DNA of 64,000 bases from Halorarum halophilum (GTDB lineage: Archaea > Halobacteriota > Halobacteria > Halobacteriales > Haloferacaceae), in contig NZ_CP058529.1 of NCBI RefSeq assembly GCF_013401515.1, forward strand, positions 1,922,001 through 1,986,000, in the 5' to 3' direction. Below are positions 34,760 through 43,653 of this stretch, one piece after another (within the stretch, counting starts at the first letter, position 1; every line of letters begins with the position of its first letter). Below the pieces are notes generated by a model. The model was not told the origin of the DNA and did no database searches. It was given only the letters and a program-made list of their open reading frames with translations. Position numbers and translations under genes: made by a program.

Positions 34760-34975
34760 GTACCTTCTTGGGGCCGTAGCGGGAAAAACGTGGGAGTGAG
34801 GGTTCCGCGTCACCGCGCCGGTTCGCGGTACCGGCTCGCGAAGCCGTGCTCTCGGGGTCACCGGCGCTACCGAAGCTGTTCGCCCGGGCTACGGCGGGAA
34901 CTCCCCCTTCCTCCCGCGCTCGGCACCTGCCGTGCGCACGCTTTTCGGTGAGCGAACCGAACGTGAGGCGACGAG

Positions 34976-35905
34976 ATGAGCGACATCGACGCCGTCTGGA
35001 ACGACCTCCGGCAGCGAATCGAGCGCCTCGAACCGGGGGCCGGGTTCGTGACCCCGGTATCCGACCGGCCGTTCAGGGTCGAGGCGACATTCGAGGACCG
35101 CGTCTCCGTCCGGTTCCGCGACAGCGGGGAGGAGCGACAGCTCTGGCGGGAGCAGTTCGGGGTGTTCGTCCGCCGGCTGGACGACGGGGGGATCGCCGTC
35201 GCCGACCTCCCGCCGGGCGTGGAGCCGTACGCCAGCGTCGTGACGCTCCTCGACGACTACGCGGCGGCCGACGGGAGGATATCACACGCGCCGGGCGGCC
35301 CTTCGGACGAGGAGAGCCCGTACCTCGTGTCGCCGGCGGAGGCGCGGACGCGGCCCGAACGACTCCACGACGACGCCCTGTTGCTGGCCGACCTGCTCGA
35401 CCGGCTGGACGCCACCGACCCGCCGTCGCTGGACACGGACTCGCTGGCCGACCTGTACGTCCTGCTGTCGGACGTCCAGCACGAATCCGACCGGCTCCGG
35501 CAGTCGACCCGGGAGCCGCTGCTGGACCGGCTCGGCCCGAACCAGGCGCTCAGCGGACGGTTCGGGACGGTCCGCCGGACGACCCGCGAACGCCGCCGGC
35601 CGAAGGACGACGAGACGGTCCTGGACGCCCTCGACGAGCACGGCATCCCCCACGAGTGGGTGCTCGGCGTCGACGCCGACAAACTGGACGTCGTGTTGGC
35701 CGTGACCGACCTGACGGAGGAGGAGGTGTACGACGCCGACGAGCAGGTGTACGTCCAGAAGACCGACGTCGACGAGACCGAGAAGTTCTCGCGACTGCGG
35801 GGGCTGGCCGACCGGATCGACCAGCTCGAGGGCGCCGAGGGCGAGAAGCTGCGCGAGGAACTCACCGAGCTCGAAGCCCACCTCGACGAGGCGCTCTCCG
35901 CGTGA
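34976..35905 (+). CDS. Uncharacterised haloarchaeal protein
   Basis: 309 residues, soluble. An N-terminal beta-rich part (V-E-A-T-F-E-D-R-V-S-V-R-F) is followed by a helical middle (about 125-180, leucine/aspartate-rich), and a C-terminal alpha/beta part ending in a charged coiled coil (about 275-307). I recognise no family or motif. Codon usage and acidity are typical for the genome. Confidence 0.7.
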   Translation: MSDIDAVWNDLRQRIERLEPGAGFVTPVSDRPFRVEATFEDRVSVRFRDSGEERQLWREQFGVFVRRLDDGGIAVADLPPGVEPYASVVTLLDDYAAADGRISHAPGGPSDEESPYLVSPAEARTRPERLHDDALLLADLLDRLDATDPPSLDTDSLADLYVLLSDVQHESDRLRQSTREPLLDRLGPNQALSGRFGTVRRTTRERRRPKDDETVLDALDEHGIPHEWVLGVDADKLDVVLAVTDLTEEEVYDADEQVYVQKTDVDETEKFSRLRGLADRIDQLEGAEGEKLREELTELEAHLDEALSA

Positions 35906-36022
35906 GCGGCCGCGTTCGAGGCGGGTAGCGGAAGCGTCCCGATCTGGAACCGCCAGACGAGGTCAGGGGGATCGATTCCGAGATGCCACCAACCGTTTGA
36001 GTGTGTATGACTAACGCACCCC

Positions 36023-36307
36023 GTGGAACAGTACGAGACGGCGTACCTCGAAGCGATCGTCGACAACTTGGCCGCGAGCGTGGCGAGCGGGATGCGCGAG
36101 GGCGCGACCGACGTCGACCTGGTCGAGAGCGAGGACCGGCTGACCGCGTCGGGACGGCTGTGGGTCCGGGGCTACCTGACGAGTCGCCTGTCGACGTTCA
36201 GGGCGGGGACCCGCGGCAACCCGAACCTCTCCCAGGAGGACCACGAGTACATCGCGGAGTTCGTCGACGAGCACCAGGCCGGGTTCGCCGCCCAACTCTA
36301 CTCGTGA
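36023..36307 (+). CDS. Small helical protein of unknown function
   Basis: 94 residues from a GTG (M-E-Q-Y-E-T-A-Y-L-E-A-I). A TTTGAG box 25 bases upstream suits a leaderless transcript. Predicted helices at 5-25, 45-60 and 70-90. It stands 16 bases before the phosphatase-family gene, so the two may be co-transcribed. Confidence 0.65.
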   Translation: MEQYETAYLEAIVDNLAASVASGMREGATDVDLVESEDRLTASGRLWVRGYLTSRLSTFRAGTRGNPNLSQEDHEYIAEFVDEHQAGFAAQLYS

Positions 36308-36323
36308 CAGGGCTGGTGCACCT

Positions 36324-37262
36324 ATGACCGACCCGCAGTCCGGCGGACCAGGAGGGAGAGATAGTGAGGAGAGTGAAGCCAGCGACGAGGCCGGAGACGA
36401 TAGCGAAGCCGGAGACGACGATCACGGGGACCGGACGGGGTGCGACTACCCGGAGAACCTGATCCGCGTGATGACGTACAACGTCCGCTACGCCAACCCG
36501 AACGACGGGGAGAACGTCTGGGAGAACCGCCGCGACCACGTCGCCACCGCGATCAGGTTCCATCGGCCGGACGTCGTCGGCCTGCAGGAGGCGTTCCACG
36601 ACCAGATCGAGGACCTCCGGGAGCGGTTACCCGACTTCGAATGGCTGGCCGCGGGGCGGTCCGGGGAGGGAACCGCCGGCGAGAACGTGGCGGTCGGCTA
36701 CCGACGTTATCGGTTCGACCGCGAGCGCGACGGCGCCTTCTGGCTGTCGGAGACCCCGGACACGCCCAGCGTCGGCTGGGACGCCGCGCTCTCGCGGATC
36801 GTCCGCCACGTGCGGTTCCGCGACCGGGTGACGGGCGTCGAGTTCGAACACTTCAACACCCACTTCGACCATCGCGGCGAGACGGCCCGGGAGTGGAGCG
36901 CGGCGCTGCTCCGCGATCGCATCGACGAACTGGCCCCCGACGCGCCGCTGGTGGTCACCGGCGACTTCAACTGTCGGGAGGCGACTGAGCCGTACCGGAT
37001 CATGACAGAGGACGGCGGGGCCGGCCACCGGCGGTCGCTGACAGATTCCCACCGGGTCTCGAGACACCCGCACCACGGACCCTCGACGAGCATGACGGAC
37101 TTCACCGACCTCGTCCCCCGGAAGAAGATCGACCACGTGTTCGTCTCGAGCGGCATGGAGGTCGTCAACCACGGCACCTGCTCGGACACCTACGACGACG
37201 GCCGGTACCCGTCCGACCACCTCCCGGTCGTCGTCGACCTCTCCCTGCCGGAGGGCGGGTGA
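36324..37262 (+). CDS. Endonuclease/exonuclease/phosphatase family protein
   Basis: 312 residues. After an acidic arm of 40 residues, the metal-dependent phosphodiesterase fold is marked by M-T-Y-N-V-R-Y, G-L-Q-E-A, N-T-H-F-D-H, T-G-D-F-N-C, K-I-D-H-V-F-V and S-D-H-L-P-V. All catalytic residues of the family (Asn, Glu, His, Asp, Asn, His) are present. The substrate could be a nucleic acid, sphingolipid or phosphoester; not predictable. No signal peptide. Confidence 0.9.
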   Translation: MTDPQSGGPGGRDSEESEASDEAGDDSEAGDDDHGDRTGCDYPENLIRVMTYNVRYANPNDGENVWENRRDHVATAIRFHRPDVVGLQEAFHDQIEDLRERLPDFEWLAAGRSGEGTAGENVAVGYRRYRFDRERDGAFWLSETPDTPSVGWDAALSRIVRHVRFRDRVTGVEFEHFNTHFDHRGETAREWSAALLRDRIDELAPDAPLVVTGDFNCREATEPYRIMTEDGGAGHRRSLTDSHRVSRHPHHGPSTSMTDFTDLVPRKKIDHVFVSSGMEVVNHGTCSDTYDDGRYPSDHLPVVVDLSLPEGG

Positions 37263-37369
37263 GCGGCGGACACGTCCCCGTCGTTCCCCCGTCCGGTCGA
37301 CCCCCGTACCCGCCGACGGCGACGACGGCCACCGTCGGTACCGCTACCGCCGATTCGAGTACCGACGGA

Positions 37370-37513
37370 TCACTTCCCCCCGCTCTCGCGGAGCAGGCTC
37401 GGCGGGTCGTCGTCCTCCCGGGGGTCGCCCTCGGGGTAGGTGAACACGAGGTCCTTCCCGTCGAACTCCTCGAAGAACTCCTCCCAGGAGACCTCCTTCA
37501 GCGACTCACGCAG
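37370..37513 (-). CDS. Small acidic protein, apparent CTG start
   Basis: 47 codons that look strongly coding: (L)-R-E-S-L-K-E-V-S-W-E-E-F-F-E-E-F-D-G-K, D-L-V-F-T-Y-P-E-G-D, ending L-R-E-S-G-G-K. No ATG, GTG or TTG precedes it in frame; the first codon available is the CTG at 37513, inside the end of the metallophosphoesterase gene. Translation coupled to the upstream stop is possible. Alternatively a start was lost and it is a remnant. Confidence 0.5.
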   Translation of the reverse strand: MRESLKEVSWEEFFEEFDGKDLVFTYPEGDPREDDDPPSLLRESGGK

Positions 37514-38138
37514 GGTTCTCTCGTGACGTGAGCGTCAGGTTCGCCGGGTCGAGGAGGTAGTACCGTTCCCAGGCCGGGGCGAGACCGACGACGCGCGTTC
37601 CGTCGATCTCGTCCGCGCGATGTGTGTGGTGGTGACCGACGAGACAGAGGTCCGGATCGGTCGCCGCCAGCAGGTCGTTCACGTGTTCACAGCCCGGGTC
37701 GTAGCCGTACGTCAGCAGTCCGGTCGGCGCCTCGTGGGTCAGGAGGACGTCCACGTCATCGAGCGCGGCGACCGCCTCGACGTCCTCGTGCGTGAAGTGG
37801 CGCCGTCGGTCGCCGACGAGTTCGCTCCGCGGCAGGTCGTACATCGTCGGGGCGTGGTTCCCCGAGAGGCCGGCAACCCGCAGGCCGGCGACCTCGGCTA
37901 CCGTGCCCGCGAGCAAATGCGCGTTGTGCACGTCCGGGGGCGACTCGCCCGCGCGGAGGCGCTCGATCACGTCCAGGTCCTCATCGTTCCCGGCGACGAA
38001 CCACGTCGGCGCGGGGAGGTCGTACAGTTCGAGGTCGCCCACCTGGAGCGCCACTTCGGGGTCGACGGCGTCGTACGCGGCGAGCAGCGCCGCTCGGTTG
38101 TCTGGGTCGGCGGCGTGCGCGTCTCCGAGCACGAGCAT
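37506..38138 (-). CDS. Calcineurin-like metallophosphoesterase
   Basis: 210 residues from the ATG at 38136-38138. The di-metal motifs are in order: G-D-A-H-A-A-D-P-D-N (variant of G-D-x-H), L-Q-V-G-D-L-E, A-G-N-D-E-D, G-L-S-G-N-H, L-T-H-E-A-P and V-G-H-H-H-T-H. Likely a YfcE/MJ0936-like phosphodiesterase; the physiological substrate is unknown. Its stop overlaps the small acidic gene that follows. Confidence 0.88.
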   Translation of the reverse strand: MLVLGDAHAADPDNRAALLAAYDAVDPEVALQVGDLELYDLPAPTWFVAGNDEDLDVIERLRAGESPPDVHNAHLLAGTVAEVAGLRVAGLSGNHAPTMYDLPRSELVGDRRRHFTHEDVEAVAALDDVDVLLTHEAPTGLLTYGYDPGCEHVNDLLAATDPDLCLVGHHHTHRADEIDGTRVVGLAPAWERYYLLDPANLTLTSRENPA

Positions 38139-38233
38139 CGGTCGCCGTACGGCGGCGACGGGCGTAAGCGCACGGCCTTCACGGCGCCGACCCGACGGCC
38201 CCCGAATCGGGGAGGCCCCGTAACTCGTGGCGA

Positions 38234-38485
38234 CTACTCGATCTCGACCGTCGTCCCTTCCCGCTCGATGCGCGCGGTCCGTTCCCGCCGCCGACCGCGG
38301 GCAAGCCCGACGAGCCCCCAGAGGACGAGGAGCGCGCCTTCGAGGCGGGCGGCGGTGTACACCCACGGCCGAACCTCGACGGAACCGAAGTCCTCGACCG
38401 CCAGGTCCATCCAGTAGTCGACGAACGATCCCGGTCGGGCGAACTCGACGGCGCCGAAGACGACCGCGAGGAGTCGGGAGAGCAC
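38234..38485 (-). CDS. Small membrane protein
   Basis: 83 residues from the GTG at 38483-38485. Two hydrophobic stretches (about 3-15 and 42-58, the latter L-E-G-A-L-L-V-L-W-G-L-V-G-L) flank W-M-D-L-A-V. A T-run 25-30 bases upstream on the minus strand fits a leaderless promoter and decides this start against longer ones. Function unknown. Confidence 0.55.
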   Translation of the reverse strand: MLSRLLAVVFGAVEFARPGSFVDYWMDLAVEDFGSVEVRPWVYTAARLEGALLVLWGLVGLARGRRRERTARIEREGTTVEIE

Positions 38486-38653
38486 GGTCGGGGTGACGCG
38501 ACCGACGAGAAAAAACGTACCGACGGGTTCGTGTGCGAATCGTTCAGGGTGCTCGCGTTTCGCTCGCCGAAGCCCGCGAGCCGTCATCCAGGGCGGGCGA
38601 GCGGCGGGCGACGGCGACCCGGGAAGCGGACGCCCGACCCGTTCGAGCACGCC

Positions 38654-39814
38654 TCAGCTCGGCTCCGTCCCCCGGGCCTCCCGCTGGCCGGACGGGGGTC
38701 GCTCGATACCGTGGACGAGGGCCTCGCCGGTCTGCGCGTCGAACAGGTGGACTCGGGACCGGTCGAGCTGGATCCGGTGGCTCGTCCCCTCGATCTCGCC
38801 GGTGAGGTCCGGGTCCGGGGGCGCGCTCATCAGGAGCTGGTCCTCGCGGTCGTCGTCCCCCTCAAGCAGGAAGTAGATGAATACCTCGTCGCCGACGGGT
38901 TCCACCACGTCGACGGCCGCCTCGAACGGTTCGGTCGGGTCGGCGAGGTCCTCCTCGTCAGCGAAGCCGAGGTCCTCCGGGCGGATACCGAGCGTCACCG
39001 ACTGGTCCCGCTCGAGGTCGTACCGCGTCGGGTCGAACGCGACGTCGAAGGCGGGCGTCCGGACGCCGTCCGCGGTCACCTCGGCGTCGAAGAAGTTCAT
39101 GCTCGGCGAGCCGATGAAGCTCGCGACGAACTTGTTGGCTGGCTGGTTGTAGCACTCGAGCGGACGGGCGAACTGCTGGACCTCGCCCTCGTCCATCACG
39201 GCGAGCCGGTTCGACATCGTCATCGCCTCCTCCTGGTCGTGGGTGACGTACACGATGGTCGTGTCGAGCTCCTGGTGGAGCCGCTGGAGCTCGGTCCGCA
39301 TGTGGACCCGGAGCGCGGCGTCCAGGTTCGCCAGCGGCTCGTCCATGAGGAACACCTCGGGTTCGCGGACGATCGCCCGCGCGATGGCGATGCGCTGGCG
39401 CTGCCCGCCCGAGAGCTCGTCGGGCATCCGGTCGAGCGTCCCCTCCATCTGGACGATCTCGATCGCCCGTTCGACCCGACGGTCGATCTCATCGTCGTCG
39501 AAGTCGCGCAGACGGAGCCCGAAGCTGATGTTGTCGTGGACGTCCATGTGCGGGAACAGCGCGATGTTCTGGAACACCATCGCGATGCCCCGGTCCTTCG
39601 GCGGGAGGTTCGTCACGTCGTGCCCGGCGATGGAGACGGTCCCCTCCGTCGGCTTGGTGAGTCCCGCGATCATCTCCAGCGTCGTCGACTTCCCGCAGCC
39701 CGAGGGGCCGACGAGGGTTACGAACTCGCCGTCCTCGATGTCGAGCGAGACGTCGTTGACAGCCGTTACGTCGTCGTACCGTTTGATCAGGTGTTCGAGT
39801 GTAACGTTTCCCAT
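38654..39814 (-). CDS. Sugar ABC transporter ATP-binding protein (CUT1, MalK/UgpC-like)
   Basis: 386 residues. Walker A G-P-S-G-C-G-K-S-T (38-46), Q-loop, signature L-S-G-G-Q-R-Q-R (about 137), Walker B V-F-L-M-D-E-P-L-A-N-L-D (about 155) and T-H-D-Q switch, then the C-terminal OB-like regulatory domain with G-I-R-P-E-D typical of CUT1 ATPases. It energises the two permeases upstream in the operon, six bases away. An acidic disordered tail ends the protein. Confidence 0.94.
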   Translation of the reverse strand: MGNVTLEHLIKRYDDVTAVNDVSLDIEDGEFVTLVGPSGCGKSTTLEMIAGLTKPTEGTVSIAGHDVTNLPPKDRGIAMVFQNIALFPHMDVHDNISFGLRLRDFDDDEIDRRVERAIEIVQMEGTLDRMPDELSGGQRQRIAIARAIVREPEVFLMDEPLANLDAALRVHMRTELQRLHQELDTTIVYVTHDQEEAMTMSNRLAVMDEGEVQQFARPLECYNQPANKFVASFIGSPSMNFFDAEVTADGVRTPAFDVAFDPTRYDLERDQSVTLGIRPEDLGFADEEDLADPTEPFEAAVDVVEPVGDEVFIYFLLEGDDDREDQLLMSAPPDPDLTGEIEGTSHRIQLDRSRVHLFDAQTGEALVHGIERPPSGQREARGTEPS

Positions 39815-39820
39815 GAGTGA

Positions 39821-40747
39821 TCACTCCTTGAGCGCGCCGGCGGTGAGCCCGCTGACGATCTTCTCCTGTGCGACGACCACGAGGATGGCGATGGGGACGA
39901 CGCCGATGATGCTCGCGGCAGCCATCAGGTTGTACAGGTCGGCGTACTGGCCCTGGAACTGTAAGATCCCCCAGACGACGGGCGCCCAGTTCTGGGCCTG
40001 CCCGTCGGTCATCAGGTAGCCGAAGAAGAACTCGTTGTAGACGGAGATGAAGGTGAGCACGCCCGCCGTCGCGACGCCGGGCGCCGACAGCGGCATGATG
40101 ACGCGGAACAGCGCGCCCAGCCGCGTCGTCCCCTCGACTCGGGCGGCCTTCTCCAGGCCGTCGGGGATCTGGCTGTAGAACGTCGTCAGGACGAAGATCG
40201 AGAGGGGGAGGAACAGCGCGCTGTACGGGAACACGAGCGCCCCCGGCGTGTTGAACAGCACCGGGCTCTGCACCGCCTCGCCGCCCGGCAGCGTCAGGAA
40301 CGTGACGTTCCCAGTGAACAGCCGGAACAGCGGCAGCAGGAACGCGGCAGGCGGGAAGTACGACACGGCGAGCAGGAGCAGCATCAGCGGCACCCGCCCC
40401 GGGAACTCCAGCCGACCGAACACGTAGCCCGCGACGCTGGCGAGCACCAGCACGATGACCGTCGTGATGAGGCCGAGCACGATGCTGTTGAACATGTACC
40501 AGTGGAACGGGACCTGCTCGAACACCGTCAGGAACACCTCGGGGTTGAACCCGTTGGGCAGCAGGCCAACGTCGCTCATGTTCTCCTCGGGCGTGAGCGC
40601 GAGGACGAGCAGCCAGTACAGCGGGAACAGCGTCGTGAACAGGAAGAACCCCGCGACGACGACGAACATCGCGCGGTACACCTTCTTGGGGTTTTGGATA
40701 GAGTCCTGGACCCAGCGCTCGTACGGGCCCGCGGTGTCACTCGACAT
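39821..40747 (-). CDS. Carbohydrate ABC transporter permease (MalG-like)
   Basis: 308 residues, six membrane helices. The cytoplasmic EAA loop, G-L-E-K-A-A-R-V-E-G-T-T-R-L-G, contacts the ATPase. N-terminal W-V-Q-D-S-I-Q and an extended periplasmic loop between helices 1 and 2 agree with the MalG family. It lies six bases before the ATPase gene and two bases from the other permease. Confidence 0.93.
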   Translation of the reverse strand: MSSDTAGPYERWVQDSIQNPKKVYRAMFVVVAGFFLFTTLFPLYWLLVLALTPEENMSDVGLLPNGFNPEVFLTVFEQVPFHWYMFNSIVLGLITTVIVLVLASVAGYVFGRLEFPGRVPLMLLLLAVSYFPPAAFLLPLFRLFTGNVTFLTLPGGEAVQSPVLFNTPGALVFPYSALFLPLSIFVLTTFYSQIPDGLEKAARVEGTTRLGALFRVIMPLSAPGVATAGVLTFISVYNEFFFGYLMTDGQAQNWAPVVWGILQFQGQYADLYNLMAAASIIGVVPIAILVVVAQEKIVSGLTAGALKE

Positions 40748-40748
40748 C

Positions 40749-41732
40749 TCAGACCACCTCGCTCTCGGCGTCGGCGTAGCCGATGATGTACACGGACACG
40801 ATCAGGGCGATGAGGGCCGCCGTGACGAACGCGATGGCGGCGGCGGTTCCGTACTGACGGGCGCTGAACGTCGTGACGACGAGGCACGACAGCGACGGCA
40901 CCGTACTACAGCTCGACACCGTCTCGATGAGCCCGTACACGCGCATCGACTGGATGGTCCGGAACAGCATCGCGACGAGCACCGTCGGCGCCACGATGGG
41001 GAACGTGACCATCCGGAACCGCTGGAGTGTCGAGGCGCCCTCGACCCGCGCGACGTCGTACAGGCTCCGGTCGACGCTCTGGAGCCCCGCGAGGATGAGC
41101 AGCGCCATGAACGCCGACGTCTTCCACACGTCGGCGATGATGATGATGATCGTCGAGTCGACGCTGTTGACGGTCGGCGTGGCCGAGAAGATCCCCAGGT
41201 TCTGGAGCGGTTCGACCAGGAAGCTGATGCCGGGCTGGAACAGCAGGAAGAAGATCATCCCCTGGATGACGATGGGGATCGCCCACGGGAGGATGATCGC
41301 GACCCGCACCCAGCGCCGGCCGCGAAACTCCTGGTCGAGGACGAGCGCCTGACCGAAGCCGATGAGCGTCTCGAGCACGACGCTCACGATGGTGAAGATG
41401 AGCGTCACCGTGAGCGCGCTCCGGAACGGCTGACTGAGGTCGAAGAAGGGCCGGGTCAACTGGGCGTTGATGTCGCCCGTCAGCAGGGCGACGTAGTTGT
41501 CGAGCCCGATGAACGGGCCGAACTGTGCTCCGCCGTAGAGCGCGTCGGCGTGCAGCGACATGGTGAACGTTCTGAGCAGCGGCCAGAACGCGAACGCGCC
41601 GAGCAACAGCAGCATCGGCGACAGGAGCAGGTACGCGAAGGCCGCGTCGCTCAGGTTCTCGACCCATCGCGTAGCGCTCGCCAACGGGCCGGATCGTCGT
41701 TGCGTGCCGGGGGAACTGGTCTCTGTAGCCAT
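40749..41732 (-). CDS. Sugar ABC transporter permease (MalF-like)
   Basis: 327 residues, six membrane helices after a basic N-terminus. The EAA loop is seen as L-Y-D-V-A-R-V-E-G-A-S-T-L-Q-R-F near residue 225. It abuts the binding-protein stop directly. Together with the MalG-like subunit it forms the pore. Confidence 0.92.
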   Translation of the reverse strand: MATETSSPGTQRRSGPLASATRWVENLSDAAFAYLLLSPMLLLLGAFAFWPLLRTFTMSLHADALYGGAQFGPFIGLDNYVALLTGDINAQLTRPFFDLSQPFRSALTVTLIFTIVSVVLETLIGFGQALVLDQEFRGRRWVRVAIILPWAIPIVIQGMIFFLLFQPGISFLVEPLQNLGIFSATPTVNSVDSTIIIIIADVWKTSAFMALLILAGLQSVDRSLYDVARVEGASTLQRFRMVTFPIVAPTVLVAMLFRTIQSMRVYGLIETVSSCSTVPSLSCLVVTTFSARQYGTAAAIAFVTAALIALIVSVYIIGYADAESEVV

Positions 41733-43175
41733 CTAACTCTGGTTCTCAGTCGCGCTGTTTTCTATCTGGACGAGCAGTTCCTTCAGGTCGGACATCGCAC
41801 CCTGCGGCGTCTTGTCCCGGCTGAGCGTCGCGCTCACCTGCTGGGTGATTCGGGGCGACTCAATCGGCCAGACGACCGTCGCCGGCCGGGGAACCGCGTG
41901 CTGGCCGGCGAACTTCAGCGTGTCGACGTACCGGCCCATCACGTCGATGTTCCGCGCCTCCTGGGAGTCGAGCAGGTCGGGTTTCGGCGGGACGTAGCCG
42001 ATCACTTCCATCAGTTTCAGGTAGAAACTGTCCCGGCTCATCGCCCGCAGCACCTCCTTCGCCGCCTCCGGGTTTCTCGCGTTCGGGTTCAGCGTGACGT
42101 GCCAGCCGCCGAGCGCGGAGACGGAGCCGCCCATCCCCTCGAACTGCGCGTTGTCGGGTCTGACCCCGAACGGCATCGGCATCACGCCGAGGTTCTCGCC
42201 GAACGCCTCCTCCGCGCCGGCCGAGAGCACCGAGTACGGCCAGTTCCGGTGGGCGACCGAGTCGCCGTTCATGAACGACGACAGCGACGAGTCCTCCTCC
42301 CACTGGAGCACGGCCTGGGGCGCCAGCGGACCCGGGATGGAGTCGAGCGCGTGCTCGTCGTCCGGCCCGTGGATGAACGACCGGGCCATCCGGGCCGCCT
42401 TCACGGTCGGGTCCGATTCGACCGTGACCGGGCGCTCGCCCACGTTCTGGAGCAGGTTCTTCCGCGCGCCGAAGTAGGAACCGCCCCAGCTCGCCATCCA
42501 CTCGTTGAACGTACAGCAGGAGAGTCCCTCGTATACCGCCGCCTGGAAGGTGTAGCCGTAGTCCGTGTCGGACTGGTCCATCGTCTGCTTGGCGATCTCC
42601 GCGAACCGCGGCCACGAGAGCGGGTTGGTCGCCCACCCGCTCGGGTCGAAGCCGGCCTGTTCGACGAGGTCCTTCCGATAGAGCGTCAGCCCGAAGTCCG
42701 TGAACAGCGGGACCCCGTAGAGGCCGCCGTCCGGCCCGGACGCGGTCGCGACGCTCGCCTGGAAGTAGTTCTCCTTGACGCGTTTCGCGAGGTCCGGCAT
42801 CTCCTCGTCCAGGTTCGCGACCTGATCGCGCAGGATGAATGGGATGGTCCAGCCACTGTCCATCCGAAGCAGCGACGGCTGTTCGAGTCCCGCAGACAGC
42901 CACTGGGAGTACTGCTGCTGGGCCGTGCTGGACGTGACCGGGAGTATCTCCACCGTGATGTCCGAGGACAGCCCCGCCTCGTGCAGGGCGTCGTTGATGT
43001 CACCGGACGCCTCCTTCGCGCCAGAGTCGGCGACGAACTGGACGACGGTTCCCTCGGTCCGGCCGCTACCGCCGAACGTCCGCCCGGCGAAGGTACAGCC
43101 CGCGAGCCCCGCAGCGGCGCCGGTCGCTGCCGCGCCCCGCAGGAACCGCCGTCGCGAGGAGCCGGACGTACTCAC
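41733..43175 (-). CDS. Extracellular solute-binding lipoprotein of the sugar ABC transporter
   Basis: 480 residues from the GTG at 43173-43175, chosen because it gives a complete Tat signal: S-S-R-R-R-F-L-R-G followed by an Ala-rich stretch and the lipobox L-A-G-C. The mature part is a family-1 type periplasmic-binding fold, with W-x-x-P-F-x-x-x, Y-G-V-P-L-F-T-D and A-L-G-G-W-H-V. Such proteins capture oligosaccharides, glycerol-3-phosphate or glucosides; the ligand is undetermined. First gene of the four-gene transporter operon. Confidence 0.93.
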   Translation of the reverse strand: MSTSGSSRRRFLRGAAATGAAAGLAGCTFAGRTFGGSGRTEGTVVQFVADSGAKEASGDINDALHEAGLSSDITVEILPVTSSTAQQQYSQWLSAGLEQPSLLRMDSGWTIPFILRDQVANLDEEMPDLAKRVKENYFQASVATASGPDGGLYGVPLFTDFGLTLYRKDLVEQAGFDPSGWATNPLSWPRFAEIAKQTMDQSDTDYGYTFQAAVYEGLSCCTFNEWMASWGGSYFGARKNLLQNVGERPVTVESDPTVKAARMARSFIHGPDDEHALDSIPGPLAPQAVLQWEEDSSLSSFMNGDSVAHRNWPYSVLSAGAEEAFGENLGVMPMPFGVRPDNAQFEGMGGSVSALGGWHVTLNPNARNPEAAKEVLRAMSRDSFYLKLMEVIGYVPPKPDLLDSQEARNIDVMGRYVDTLKFAGQHAVPRPATVVWPIESPRITQQVSATLSRDKTPQGAMSDLKELLVQIENSATENQS

Positions 43176-43653
43176 GGGTCCCCCCGGGATCGGAGACTTG
43201 GACGTCCCCGGTAGTACCTGTCCTGTTCGTGTCGGCCGACACCAGTCCCGTCCCGAGGAACGCGACCCGAACCGGCCGCTCCGGCTGGTTCCCCTACCAT
43301 CGGGAACGAGCCGGCGTTCGATTCCTGTATCGACGTCGCGGTTCGCCCCGTGAGAGGGTGGGTACCATCTCTTCTCCCCGTTTTGCACCTCGTCCGGTAA
43401 CGGTGCGGCTTGCAAATGACGGATTTGAAGTTCAAATTAACTGAACCTCTCGCGGTCCCCTCCGATCACTCGAGTTCTGCCGGTTCGGGTGCACTCAACG
43501 GCTGCTCGTCATCGAGTTCGGGGGGCGGCATCCGAGCAGCGGTAGACGGGGGCGGTCGGAGCAGGGGGAACTGCAGGCAGTCGATGCGGGCGCAACGTCA
43601 CGCGTCGATCGTCTCGACGCCGGCGGATGGGGGCTGCTGGATTGCCGTGACGC
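43176..43653. other. Intergenic region upstream of the sugar ABC operon
   Basis: 478 bases with no credible gene. Only 43405-43440 is AT-rich and contains the 15-base palindrome; this is the likely promoter/operator, implying a leader of about 200 bases. The rest is GC-rich with no clear structure. Confidence 0.5.
43423..43437. promoter_or_regulatory. Palindrome ATTTGAA-G-TTCAAAT
   Basis: A perfect 7+1+7 palindrome in the only AT-rich stretch upstream of the sugar ABC operon; followed by TTAA. It is a candidate operator for a sugar-responsive regulator such as a TrmB-like or IclR-type protein (inference). Confidence 0.5.
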
